Assembly (NCBI RefSeq): GCF_000760115.1
Contig: NZ_JNAS01000002.1
Coordinates: 806,001 to 870,000, forward strand
Direction of reading: 5' to 3'
Length of the DNA stretch: 64,000 nt
Source: Prochlorococcus marinus str. SB
Lineage (GTDB): Bacteria; Cyanobacteriota; Cyanobacteriia; PCC-6307; Cyanobiaceae
Each line of letters begins with the position of its first letter. Position 1 is the first letter of the stretch. The position numbers were made by a program, and so were the translations under genes. Below the pieces are notes generated by a model that was given only the letters and a program-made list of their open reading frames with translations, was not told the DNA's origin and did no database searches. This document shows positions 29,598 to 38,800 of this stretch, in pieces.

Positions 29598-30560
29598 ATG
29601 TCAGATATAAAACAATTAATTTCTATTATCGTACCTGTTTTCAATGAAAGCGAGAGTATTGGTCTTTTATTGGATGAAGTTATAAATGTAATGTCATCTC
29701 ATAAATTTAATTTTGAATTGATTGTTGTAAATGATGGTTCTAAAGATAATACTCATCAAGTATTAAAGCAACTAACTCTCAAAATTAAACAATTGTCAGT
29801 AATTTCCCTTCGCAAAAATTATGGTCAAACTGCAGCAATGTCAGCTGGCTTTGATAATTCTAAGGGCGATATTGTTATTACTTTGGATGGTGATTTACAG
29901 AATGATCCAAATGATATTCCCTTATTAATTTCAGAAATTAATAATGGCTTTGATTTGGTTTGTGGTTGGAGATTTGATAGAAAAGATAAATTAATTAATA
30001 GAAAGATACCATCAAAAATAGCGAATAAGTTAATAGCTCACGTAACAGGTTTGAAGTTGCATGACTATGGTTGCTCATTAAAAGCGTTTAAGAAAGAAAT
30101 AATAGAAGATATAAAGTTATATGGGGAACTTCACAGGTTTTTGCCCGTTTTAGCAAATATTGAAGGTGCAAGAATCAAAGAAATTAAAGTAAATCATAGG
30201 AGCAGGCAATATGGATCTAGTAAATATGGAATTGATAGAACTTTTAGAGTTTTAATGGATTTACTAACTGTTTGGTTTATGACTAAATTTTTAACAAGAC
30301 CGATGTATGGATTTGGTTTTGTTGGAATTATAAGTATTTTCTTTAGCCTTGTGATAAGTTCTTATTTGATAGTTTTAAAAATAATGGGTGAGGATATTGG
30401 AAATCGTCCGTTGCTGATGTTTGCATTAATATTAGGAATTACTGGTGTACAATTATTTAGCTTTGGATTGTTGAGTGAACTTTTAATTAGGACATATCAT
30501 GAAAGTCAAAATCGTCCAATTTACAGAATTAGATCAATAAACAGTGCTAAGCAAAATTGA
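29598..30560 (+). CDS. Family 2 glycosyltransferase with C-terminal membrane anchor
   Basis: 320 aa. GT-A fold: ISIIVPVFNESESIGLLL, the DGS nucleotide-binding motif at about residue 46, the metal-binding TLDGDLQNDP (D97, D99) and the RQYGSSKYGIDRTFR segment. Two transmembrane helices at about 232-258 and 268-293. This layout is that of polyprenyl-phosphate glycosyltransferases (DPM1/GtrB/ArnC type), which charge a lipid carrier for envelope glycan modification. The sugar donor cannot be read. It lies between psaB and psaI but has no evident link to photosystem I. Confidence 0.87.
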   Translation: MSDIKQLISIIVPVFNESESIGLLLDEVINVMSSHKFNFELIVVNDGSKDNTHQVLKQLTLKIKQLSVISLRKNYGQTAAMSAGFDNSKGDIVITLDGDLQNDPNDIPLLISEINNGFDLVCGWRFDRKDKLINRKIPSKIANKLIAHVTGLKLHDYGCSLKAFKKEIIEDIKLYGELHRFLPVLANIEGARIKEIKVNHRSRQYGSSKYGIDRTFRVLMDLLTVWFMTKFLTRPMYGFGFVGIISIFFSLVISSYLIVLKIMGEDIGNRPLLMFALILGITGVQLFSFGLLSELLIRTYHESQNRPIYRIRSINSAKQN

Positions 30561-30564
30561 TTGT

Positions 30565-30957
30565 TTACTTGAACTGTCTTATTAATAAAGCTGAAATTTC
30601 AACTACTTCAGGAGAAATATCTCTTAAGCCTTTTCGTAAAATGGGTAATGTTGATTTATCAGCTAATTCTTCCGCAATTTTTAATGCCTTTAATTTATTT
30701 TCTGTATCACCCTGAAAAAGACTAATCATTTTATTTCTTTGAGAATTTTTATAAAATATTGAGTACTTTTTTTCTTCGTGATTGTGCAAATAACTATTTT
30801 TTTTAGATAGAAATTTATTATTACTTTTATTATTTTTCTTTAATTGAATAGAATTTAAATTGCATTGATTTATTAACTTTTTAAAGTTTCTTTTTTTAAA
30901 AACTAGAAGTAATATTCCTATAAAAATAATAATTAAAATTGCGAAAAAATTTAACAT
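30565..30957 (-). CDS. Small membrane-anchored protein with a HEAT-like C-terminus
   Basis: 130 aa, not recognised as a named family. One N-terminal transmembrane helix (about residues 3-21), a Lys/Asn-rich linker to about residue 80, then ENKLKALKIAEELADKSTLP and ILRKGLRDISPEVVEISALLI, which read as one or two HEAT-like helical repeats. The C-terminal part faces the cytoplasm if positive-inside holds. It ends 5 bp from the convergent glycosyltransferase. Base composition is very A/T-rich in the linker, which is typical of fast-evolving small genes here. Function unknown. Confidence 0.6.
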   Translation of the reverse strand: MLNFFAILIIIFIGILLLVFKKRNFKKLINQCNLNSIQLKKNNKSNNKFLSKKNSYLHNHEEKKYSIFYKNSQRNKMISLFQGDTENKLKALKIAEELADKSTLPILRKGLRDISPEVVEISALLIRQFK

Positions 30958-31049
30958 GTAAAAAGTTAATAATTTTTATATCATCCAGTAATAAAATTAA
31001 CATTATTTCGCTGATCAATACTAAAGTGTTTAAAGATGTTTAAAGAACT

Positions 31050-31163
31050 ATGCCATCTGATTTACCAAGTCTTTTACCCTCAATTTTTGTTCCATTAATT
31101 GGTATAGCAATGCCTGCTGTTTTTATCGTATTGATTGGAAGATTAATTACAGCAACTGAATAA
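31050..31163 (+). CDS. psaI: Photosystem I subunit VIII
   Basis: 37-codon gene read from the DNA: starts MPSDLPSLLPSIFVPLIG, ends VLIGRLITATE. One transmembrane helix and the SLLPSIFVPLIGIAMPA pattern typical of PsaI, which stabilises PsaL and trimer formation. It sits 27 bp before psaL, the conserved cyanobacterial psaI-psaL pair. Confidence 0.93.
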   Translation: MPSDLPSLLPSIFVPLIGIAMPAVFIVLIGRLITATE

Positions 31164-31190
31164 ATTATCAAACACTAAACTATTAAAAAA

Positions 31191-31790
31191 ATGAGCGACT
31201 TTCAAAAATCATTCTCTGAATCAACAAGTTCTATTAAGTTTGAAGAGAAATACATAGATAGTTCTGTACAACCAAATGATATTGGCGTAGCAGAACAATG
31301 GGCAGTAAAAACAGTTGCTGATCCTTGTGTTGGTAATTTAGCTACTCCAGTTAATAGTGGTTATTTTACAAAAGCCTTTATAAATAATTTACCTTTTTAC
31401 AGAGAGGGTATTTCCCCTAATTTTAGAGGTTTAGAAACTGGAGCAGCTTTTGGATATCTTCTATATGGACCTTTTACCATGACTGGTCCATTAAGAAATT
31501 CTGAATTTGCTCTAACAGCTGGACTTCTCGCTACTATTGGAGCTGTTCATATTTTGACAGCACTTTTTGTGCTATACAATGCACCTGGTAAAGCACCTAA
31601 TGTTCAACCTCCAGATACGACTGTTAATAATCCGCCAAAGGACTTATTTACAAGAGCTGGTTGGGCTGATTTTACAAGTGGTTTTTGGTTAGGAGGATGT
31701 GGAGGAGCTGTTTTTGCTTGGTTACTTGTTGGGACATTACACTTAGATACCATAATGCCAATCATTAAAAATATTTGGACTTCAGGTTAA
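31191..31790 (+). CDS. psaL: Photosystem I subunit XI
   Basis: 199-aa PsaL, the subunit at the trimer axis of cyanobacterial PSI. Conserved block [46 protein letters not shown]; three hydrophobic segments; C-terminal [23 protein letters not shown]. An N-terminal extension of about 35 residues precedes the core, longer than in freshwater strains. Converges on the NlpC/P60 gene. Confidence 0.97.
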   Translation: MSDFQKSFSESTSSIKFEEKYIDSSVQPNDIGVAEQWAVKTVADPCVGNLATPVNSGYFTKAFINNLPFYREGISPNFRGLETGAAFGYLLYGPFTMTGPLRNSEFALTAGLLATIGAVHILTALFVLYNAPGKAPNVQPPDTTVNNPPKDLFTRAGWADFTSGFWLGGCGGAVFAWLLVGTLHLDTIMPIIKNIWTSG

Positions 31791-31847
31791 TCTCTAAATA
31801 AAAGAATAAGTAATATTTTAATTTAATTCAAAGTTGAGCTAAATTAA

Positions 31848-32606
31848 TTAACGTATAGTTCGGTCCCATCTATAATTTCTAACTACTCTTCCTGCCGAAA
31901 TTAGTTTAGATTTATAATGCAATGAGATTTTATCATTAGACGTTTTTAGGGTATCTAATCCTATTCCATTTCTGCCAAAATCCATTCCAGAGCAATGGTA
32001 ATAGAATCCGTCTCCTTTGTAGATTCCAATATGATCACATCTTTTTTCATTTCCAAAAAATAAAAGATCGCCAGGTCGTAAAGCCGCATACGATTTTTTG
32101 TAATAAAAAAGGTGCTTACAAAAACTTTTTATTTGAAAAGAGTCTCGCGGTATATAAATTTGATGCTTTAAAAAAGCGGTCTGAATTAATCCAGAACAAT
32201 CAAAATTGGGTCCTAATGTACCTCCCCAAAGATATTCATTATTTAACTCAGATTGATCTTTGATCCATTGTAAAATTGAGTTAACTTTATCTTTTATAAA
32301 GAAGTGTTCATTTTCTAAACTGTTATTTTTTTTGAATTCGTATTTCTCAATAATTAACCCATCTAAATTTATCCAACAGACGTAACCATCTTCATATAGT
32401 TGAACTAGTATTCTTGAAAATTTATGGTTGTTTTGATAAATATTTGGATAAATAAGCCTAAAAATTCTATTTTTAAATATTTCAGTAACTAATTTATCTT
32501 CTGTTTCATTTTGATATCCCGAAATATTAACTTTTAATCGCCACCAAATAGTTTTTGAAAAATTAGTTTGTTTAAATAGTGAGATAGGATTTTTATAAAT
32601 TTCCAT
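31848..32606 (-). CDS. NlpC/P60-family peptidase
   Basis: 252 aa. The C-terminal NlpC/P60 domain has the catalytic cysteine C137 in PNFDCSGLIQTAF, histidine H192 in CDHIGIYKGDGFYYH and a third polar residue likely H204. Family members cleave gamma-D-Glu to meso-DAP bonds in peptidoglycan. The N-terminal 110 residues are an SH3b-like region (LVQLYEDGYVCWINL). No signal peptide is evident. Its ATG is only 3 bp from the ATG of the divergent serine hydrolase, so both promoters must lie in the opposite gene or overlap; a shared cell-wall role is plausible. Confidence 0.87.
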   Translation of the reverse strand: MEIYKNPISLFKQTNFSKTIWWRLKVNISGYQNETEDKLVTEIFKNRIFRLIYPNIYQNNHKFSRILVQLYEDGYVCWINLDGLIIEKYEFKKNNSLENEHFFIKDKVNSILQWIKDQSELNNEYLWGGTLGPNFDCSGLIQTAFLKHQIYIPRDSFQIKSFCKHLFYYKKSYAALRPGDLLFFGNEKRCDHIGIYKGDGFYYHCSGMDFGRNGIGLDTLKTSNDKISLHYKSKLISAGRVVRNYRWDRTIR

Positions 32607-32609
32607 TCA

Positions 32610-33518
32610 ATGTCCTTTTACTATTTAAGTCAGGAAATGGGACTAGCCTTAAATGATATTTTAAGGAGAGTATGCTCTCATGATAAAGATTTTTCAAGAG
32701 AAGATATTTCGATAACTTGGATTAATTATAAAAGTAAAAATAAAAGTGTATTTAAAGGTTTTGGAACTGGCATTAATAACAAAAAAATGGTTTACCCTGC
32801 CAGCATAGTCAAGTTAGTTTATGGCCTTGCTGCATTTTATTGGATTAAAAAAGGAAGTTTATTATTATCAGATGAAATTATTGATGCTGTAGGGAAAATG
32901 TTGTCTTTCTCCAGTAATAATGCAACAAGCTTTTTAATTGATTTACTTACTGGAACAACAAGTGGACCTCGAATTGAAGGCGAATTATGGGAAAATTGGA
33001 AATACCAAAGAAGTATAATAAATGATTGGCTACATGATTTAAATTGGGAAGAATTGGTTGGTATAAATTGCTGTCAGAAGACTTGGGATGATGGACCATT
33101 TGGTCGTGAGAAAGAATTCTATGGATATGATAATAAAAATAGAAACGCTATGAACTCTGATTCAGCTGCAAGGATTTTGGAGGAAATTATGATTCATATT
33201 GATTATCAAGAAAATAATTTAAATTTGCGAAGTTTTTTAAAAAGAAATTTAAATAAGGTTGTTCTTAAAAAGGATTCTCTTAATCAAATAGATGGTTTTT
33301 TGGGTGAAGGATTACCAGAAAGCATTAATCTTTGGAGTAAAGCAGGCTTAATGTCTGAAGTTAGACATGATTCAGCTTGGTGGATTAATAATCAATCTCT
33401 TCAAACTTTATTAGTCGTTTTTTGTAATGGAGAAAAATATTCCAAAGATTCTTCTCTTTTACCGTTTATAGCAAAAGAAGTATACGATTTTAATAAGAGA
33501 TATACCATTGAGGACTAA
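32610..33518 (+). CDS. Serine hydrolase, beta-lactamase class A-like
   Basis: 302 aa. Class A serine-beta-lactamase/PBP fold signatures: S65-x-x-K68 (PASIVKLV), SSN at residues 101-103 (SDN equivalent), and KAG at residues 244-246 in place of KTG. A conventional lactamase usually has KTG/KSG and an ExxxN omega motif; neither is clear here, so a peptidoglycan peptidase or esterase is as likely. No signal peptide. Start 3 bp from the divergent NlpC/P60 gene; an internal ATG at 32637 is an alternative. Confidence 0.8.
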   Translation: MSFYYLSQEMGLALNDILRRVCSHDKDFSREDISITWINYKSKNKSVFKGFGTGINNKKMVYPASIVKLVYGLAAFYWIKKGSLLLSDEIIDAVGKMLSFSSNNATSFLIDLLTGTTSGPRIEGELWENWKYQRSIINDWLHDLNWEELVGINCCQKTWDDGPFGREKEFYGYDNKNRNAMNSDSAARILEEIMIHIDYQENNLNLRSFLKRNLNKVVLKKDSLNQIDGFLGEGLPESINLWSKAGLMSEVRHDSAWWINNQSLQTLLVVFCNGEKYSKDSSLLPFIAKEVYDFNKRYTIED

Positions 33519-33727
33519 AGTGAATCTTCTAAGAAATTAGAATCTAATTTGTCAGTATAGGCTTCATAAGGTAGCATCATTACTTCTTCAAAATCTAAAT
33601 CATTCATAATCCATTCTCTATATTCTGCTAACAAACTTTTTCTATCTTCATCATCTAATTCATAAATACGCAATGCGGTATCTTTAAAATTTTCTTTTAT
33701 TAAATTTTCAATTTCTTTCTTCATCAT
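33515..33727 (-). CDS. Small acidic conserved-type protein
   Basis: 70 aa, not recognised. Helical, acidic C-terminal half (DDEDRKSLLAEYREWIMNDLDFEEVMML), single Tyr/Trp region EYREWIMNDLDF. The start is MM, so the second Met may be used. The stop overlaps the stop of the convergent serine hydrolase by 4 bp, and the start lies 1 bp from the end of the upstream resolvase-like gene on the same strand, so those two are probably cotranscribed. Confidence 0.55.
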   Translation of the reverse strand: MMKKEIENLIKENFKDTALRIYELDDEDRKSLLAEYREWIMNDLDFEEVMMLPYEAYTDKLDSNFLEDSL

Positions 33728-33728
33728 T

Positions 33729-34352
33729 TTATGTTAATTCTCCCTCCAAAATCACTCTCCTAATTGTTGATAAAGCAATTCCAGTTTGTGTTCTGATTGA
33801 TCGATATGAATATCCTTCATTACGCAATCTGATTACTAAAGATTCTTTTAAAGGACTTATTTTGGGCCTGCCTCCCAAATTATTTCCAGATAATTTTCTG
33901 TCTAATAGTTGTTCTTTTTTTCTTTCACCTAAACTTTTGTCTTCTAAATTATCTAATTCATATAAAATCTTAAAAATTGAAGAATTTGCATTAGAAGATT
34001 CATTAGCAGCAAAAAAACCAGTCAAAGTTCGTAATTGAATATCCCTATTAATAAGTTTATTTATTGTTATCAAACATTCTTTTTTATTTTTAAATGCTCG
34101 ATCAAGCTGAGTTATTATTAATTGATCGCCTTTTGATAAGAAATTGATAGCTTTATTGAGTTGGGGTTTGATTTCTTCAGATAAACTTATTAATTCAGAG
34201 AACACTAAACTGCAACCCTCTTCCTTTAAAATTTTTATTTGCTCTTCTAAATATTCATATTCGTTATGAGTAGCTCTTGCATAACCTATTGCTTTAGAGT
34301 TTTTATTTTTTTCCGATAATAAAATACGTTTTCTTTTGAATTTAAAAGTCAA
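33729..34352 (-). CDS. Serine-resolvase-like protein with a degenerate active site
   Basis: 207 aa. The N-terminal domain aligns with serine resolvases: AIGYARATHN (R26; the catalytic serine position is T28), QLDRAFKNKK (D84-R85 kept, the second arginine is K88), and GERKKEQ (E143-R144). The C-terminal GRPKISPLKESLVIRLRNEG and SYRSIRTQTGIALSTIRRV form a resolvase-type helix-turn-helix (about residues 167-200). Loss of Ser10 and Arg71 equivalents predicts no strand cleavage, so it may be a domesticated DNA-binding regulator. No inverted repeats or transposase neighbour were seen. Likely cotranscribed with the small acidic gene. Confidence 0.75.
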   Translation of the reverse strand: MTFKFKRKRILLSEKNKNSKAIGYARATHNEYEYLEEQIKILKEEGCSLVFSELISLSEEIKPQLNKAINFLSKGDQLIITQLDRAFKNKKECLITINKLINRDIQLRTLTGFFAANESSNANSSIFKILYELDNLEDKSLGERKKEQLLDRKLSGNNLGGRPKISPLKESLVIRLRNEGYSYRSIRTQTGIALSTIRRVILEGELT

Positions 34353-34695
34353 TGTTTTATTACATATATTTTTTACTGTATCAAAAAATAATTAAAAAAA
34401 CACTTTTTGGTACAAAATAATTCAACTATAAAATTTTTTTTAGGATATATCTAAAAAATTTATACGTTCTGATATCTGTATTAAAAATAACGTTATGAAA
34501 TCTGATTCAATTTTAGTTAATGAAACAAGAATGTTGTGTAACGAATAAATTTAATTAAGATTTTCTAAATTGCAGAAGGATTAGTTGAATTCATTTATTT
34601 ATTTACTTCCGTTGAATGAGTTTCGTCTTTGAAATTATAAATAGTTAATTAGTCTTGTTTTTAGTAAAATAAAATTACAGGCAAGAAGATTTAAT
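34353..34695. other. Gene-free A/T-rich spacer, resolvase-like gene / lipA
   Basis: 343 bp with no supported gene; the longest spacer in the window. It contains the perfect palindrome ATAACGTTAT (34487-34496) and no convincing -35/-10 pair. A 17-codon frame starting there is too short and lacks an RBS. It must hold the divergent promoters of the resolvase-like gene and lipA. Confidence 0.5.
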
Positions 34696-35589
34696 GTGAC
34701 TAATAATCCTAATAGTTTAATTTCAAAACCTGAATGGTTAAGGGTCAAAGCTCCACAAGTTGAGCGAATTGGTAATACTGCAAATTTATTAAATGATTTA
34801 AATCTCAATACTGTATGTCAAGAAGCAAGCTGTCCAAATATCGGCGAATGTTTTGCTAGTGGAACTGCAACTTTCCTCATAATGGGTCCTGGTTGCACTA
34901 GGGCATGTCCATATTGCGATATTGATTTTGATAGATCTAAGAGAGACTTAGACCCAACTGAACCATATCGTCTGGCCGAAGCTGTTTTTAGAATGAACCT
35001 TAAGCATGTTGTAATTACATCAGTCAATAGAGACGATCTTGAGGATGGTGGCGCATCTCAATTTTTCCAATGTGTTCATCAAATAAGAGAAAAATCTCCT
35101 GAAACTACTATTGAGCTTTTAATTCCTGATTTTTGTGGCAACTGGAAAGCTCTTGAAAAAGTTCTTGATTCAAATCCAAATGTTTTAAACCATAATATTG
35201 AGACTGTGCCTGCGCTTTATAAAAAAGTAAGACCTCAGGGTAAATATGTGAGAACTCTTGAGTTGCTTAGGAGAACCAGAGACTATTCTCCCAAAATTTA
35301 TACAAAGTCAGGCTTTATGCTTGGTTTAGGAGAAAAAGACGAGGAGGTCTTAAATCTGCTTAAGGATTTAAAAAGTAATTTCGTTGATATTGTTACTATT
35401 GGTCAATATTTATCTCCTGGCCCTAATCATTTACCTGTTAAAAGATTTGTAAGTCCTTCAAAATTTAACTATTTTAAAGCGTTCGGGGAAAAAGATTTAA
35501 ACTTCATGCAAGTAGTTAGTTCTCCTTTAACTCGTAGTAGCTACCATGCTGAAGAGATTCAAAAACTTATGAAAAAGTATCCAAGATAG
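34696..35589 (+). CDS. lipA: Lipoyl synthase
   Basis: 297-aa radical SAM enzyme inserting two sulfurs into octanoyl chains of lipoyl proteins. Auxiliary cluster cysteines C41, C46 and C52 ([12 protein letters not shown]) and radical SAM cysteines C67, C71 and C74 (CTRACPYC), with the C-terminal [12 protein letters not shown] including the conserved serine cluster ligand. GTG start, RBS weak (AAGAAGA). Length is typical. Convergent with the YciI-like gene. Confidence 0.96.
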   Translation: MTNNPNSLISKPEWLRVKAPQVERIGNTANLLNDLNLNTVCQEASCPNIGECFASGTATFLIMGPGCTRACPYCDIDFDRSKRDLDPTEPYRLAEAVFRMNLKHVVITSVNRDDLEDGGASQFFQCVHQIREKSPETTIELLIPDFCGNWKALEKVLDSNPNVLNHNIETVPALYKKVRPQGKYVRTLELLRRTRDYSPKIYTKSGFMLGLGEKDEEVLNLLKDLKSNFVDIVTIGQYLSPGPNHLPVKRFVSPSKFNYFKAFGEKDLNFMQVVSSPLTRSSYHAEEIQKLMKKYPR

Positions 35590-35595
35590 TCATTT

Positions 35596-35889
35596 TTATT
35601 TATTTGGATCTATCCACTCATTCAATTTCCATTCAACTAGATCATTTTTAATCATTGGATCATTCTTAATGATTTTTAGTGCATTTTTATAATTATTAAC
35701 CTCAAGAATGAGTAATCCGCCATCACCTGGCCTTTTTAACTCATCTACTAAAAATCCACTTTTTATATTAATTCCCTCTTTTTTTAATTTTTTTATCCAA
35801 TCATTATGTTCGTTAATTATTTTTTGTTTTAAATCATGATTAATTAAGTATTCTTTTTTTATAATTTCAGTTTTTATAAAGAAAGGCAT
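35596..35889 (-). CDS. YciI-like protein
   Basis: 97 aa in the dimeric alpha+beta YciI-like fold (MPFFIKTEII...HNDWIKKLKKEGINIKSGFLVDELKRPGDGGLLILEV). The His-Asp pair used by YciI is approximated by H28 and D71-like residues; activity is unknown. The start codon directly follows the gltB stop with no spacer, so it is translated in the gltB transcript. Confidence 0.75.
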   Translation of the reverse strand: MPFFIKTEIIKKEYLINHDLKQKIINEHNDWIKKLKKEGINIKSGFLVDELKRPGDGGLLILEVNNYKNALKIIKNDPMIKNDLVEWKLNEWIDPNK

Positions 35890-38800
35890 TTACATTTTCT
35901 TTATGCCAAGCATGTCTTCTTCGCTTGGGGGAACTATTAATTTGAAAATATTCCTGTAATAGGACCAATTTTCAATTATTTTGGCAGCCTTTAAGCTATT
36001 TGTTTTTGATACATATTCTCTAATAATTTCCAATAAGATATCTTCCTGCTTTAATGAAGTTATTTTATGAATGCTAACTATTTCCTTGTTAACTTTATTA
36101 CTTAAATCGTTCTTCTCATCGATTATAAAAGCTATTCCACCAGTCATGCCCGCACCAATATTCCTTCCTGTGGAACCTAGAATAACTACTTTTCCACCAG
36201 TCATGTATTCACAACAATGATCACCTGCTCCTTCTGTTACCGCTGTAGCACCACTATTTCTTACTGCAAATCTTTCTCCCGATTTTCCTAATGCAAACAA
36301 TTTCCCACCTGTTGCTCCATAAAGACAAGTGTTTCCTAAAATAACCTGTTCGGAGGAAGTTTTTTCTATTTTTGGTGGAATTATTGTGAGTATTCCTCCA
36401 TTCATTCCTTTACAAACATAATCATTTGCTTCTCCGATTAATTGAACATTCATTCCCTTCAATAAAAAGGCACCAAAGCTTTGTCCTGCATATCCTTTGA
36501 AATTTAAGTTGAGTTCGCCATTGAAGCCAGTGTTGCCGTGAAGTTCTGCGATTTCGCCTGATATTTTCGCGCAAACACTTCTATCTGTATTTTTTATCTC
36601 AATTTCTTTGGTTAATATTGCATGATTTTTAATTGAATCTATAAATTCAGTATCAGACAAAAACTCGTCTTCTAATACAGAACCATTACTATGGGCAGTT
36701 TTTGAATGTTTTAACCATGATCTATCAGGGGTTGAGTCTTTATTTACTAAAGAAGAGAGATCAATATTAGAAGTTTTTGGAAGATCGATATTTCTTGCAG
36801 AAAGAAATTCTTTATTACCAATCAGTTCTTCCATATTAGAAACACCGATACTACTCATTATCTGTCTTACTTCTTCAGCAATATACAAGAAAAAATTGAC
36901 AACATTTTCTGGAATACCTTTAAATCTTTTTCTTAATTCTTCTTTTTGAGTGGCAACTCCAACAGGACATTTGTTTGTATGACAAACCCGAGCCATTATG
37001 CATCCTTCAGCAATCATCGCTACAGAACCAAAACCGTATTCTTCAGCACCTAGTAAAGCTGCAATAACTACGTCCCAGCCTGTTTTAAGACCTCCATCAG
37101 TTCTCAAAATTACCCTTTCGCGTAAGTTATTCTCTAAGAGAGATTTATGAACCTCAGCAACACCTAGTTCCCATGGTAAACCTGCATGTTTAATAGAACT
37201 CAGGGGTGAAGCACCTGTACCTCCGTCATGGCCTGATATTTGAATTACATCTGCATTAGCTTTGCTTACTCCAGCAGCGATAGTGCCTATACCAATTTCA
37301 GAAACTAATTTAACGCTTACTTTTGCTTTTGGATGAACTTGGTGTAAGTCGTGGATAAGTTGAGCTAAATCTTCAATTGAATAAATATCATGATGCGGGG
37401 GAGGAGATATTAAAGCTACTCCAGGTTTACTATTTCTTAGTTTTGCGATGTAAGAATCAACTTTTGGACCAGGTAATTGTCCCCCCTCACCGGGTTTTGC
37501 ACCTTGAGCCATTTTAATTTCGAGTTGTTTACCACTTCTTAGATATTCAGGTGTAACTCCAAATCTTCCTGATGCTATTTGTTTAATAGCTGAGCATGCG
37601 GTGTCTCCATTCTCTAAGCCTTTAATAAATGGTAACGTCGCTGACTGAGTATTTTCATCGATATCATTTAAAATATTAAAACGAGCTGGATCTTCTCCCC
37701 CTTCTCCACTATTACTTTTTCCACCAATTCTATTCATTGCAACAGCTAAAACTTCATGCGCTTCTCTGGACAAGGCACCTAAACTCATTCCTCCAGTACA
37801 GAACCTTTTGCAAATTGATTCAACACTTTCAACTTCCTCTAATGGAATCTTTTTTCTTGTTGAATTAATTGTTAGTAAATCTCTAAGAGATGTTGTCGGT
37901 CTATTACTAATAAGTTTTTTGTAAGTTTCAAAATGATCGTATTCTGGTCCTTGCTTTACAGCTGAATGTAAAACTTTGGACATCTCTGGGTTATTGGAAT
38001 GATATTCTCCATTATTTCTAAATTGTACAAATCCTAAAAATTCTAATTTCTTTAAATCGATCTCTGGATAGGCTTTCGTATGTATCGAAAGTGTTTCATT
38101 AGTTAATTCTTTTAATGTTATGCCAGCGATACGACTTGTTGTACCATCAAAAGCAATTTTTATTAAGTCAGATCCAAGGCCTACAGCTTCAAAAATTTGT
38201 GCACCATGGTAACTAGATAAAAGTGAGATGCCAATTTTTGAGAGAATTTTTCTTAGACCGTCTTCTAAAGCTTTTTTAATATTTTCTTGAACATCAACTA
38301 TTGATAATGGATTTATTTTTTTGCTATCAATGAGTTTTTGTGTTTTTGGATGTTTTAACCAGTGTCTACCTGCTTCGAAGGTCAACCAAGGGCAAACTGC
38401 ACTTGCTCCATAGCCTATTAAACAAGCTAAGTGATGTGTGCTCCAACATTGACCAGTCTCAATTATTAGAGAAGCTTTTAGTCTGATTTCTTTTTTAAGA
38501 AGATAATGATGAATTGCTCCAACAGCAAGTAAGGGAGGTATAAAAGTCTTTTTAGGATTAATTCCCTTATCTGAAATGATAATTAAAGAGCAACCTTCTT
38601 TTATAAAAAGCTCACTTTGTTTACAGATTGCTTTTAATTGGTTCTCTAAGCCTTGAATACCTTCCTCTAAATCAAACAAACTTGAAATTGTCTGAGATTT
38701 AATTTTTGATTTTTTGATGGAAATGAGTTCTTCCTCATTAAGAATCGGACTTTGTAAATGAACAAAGGGTTTAGCATCTTTAATTTCAAATGGTGTACAT

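Noticed and set aside
33729-34352. Mobile element carrying the resolvase-like gene
   Set aside because: No terminal inverted repeats, target duplications, transposase or tRNA junction were seen, and the active site is degenerate.
34497-34550. 17-codon frame in the resolvase/lipA spacer
   Set aside because: Too short, no RBS, no recognisable product.
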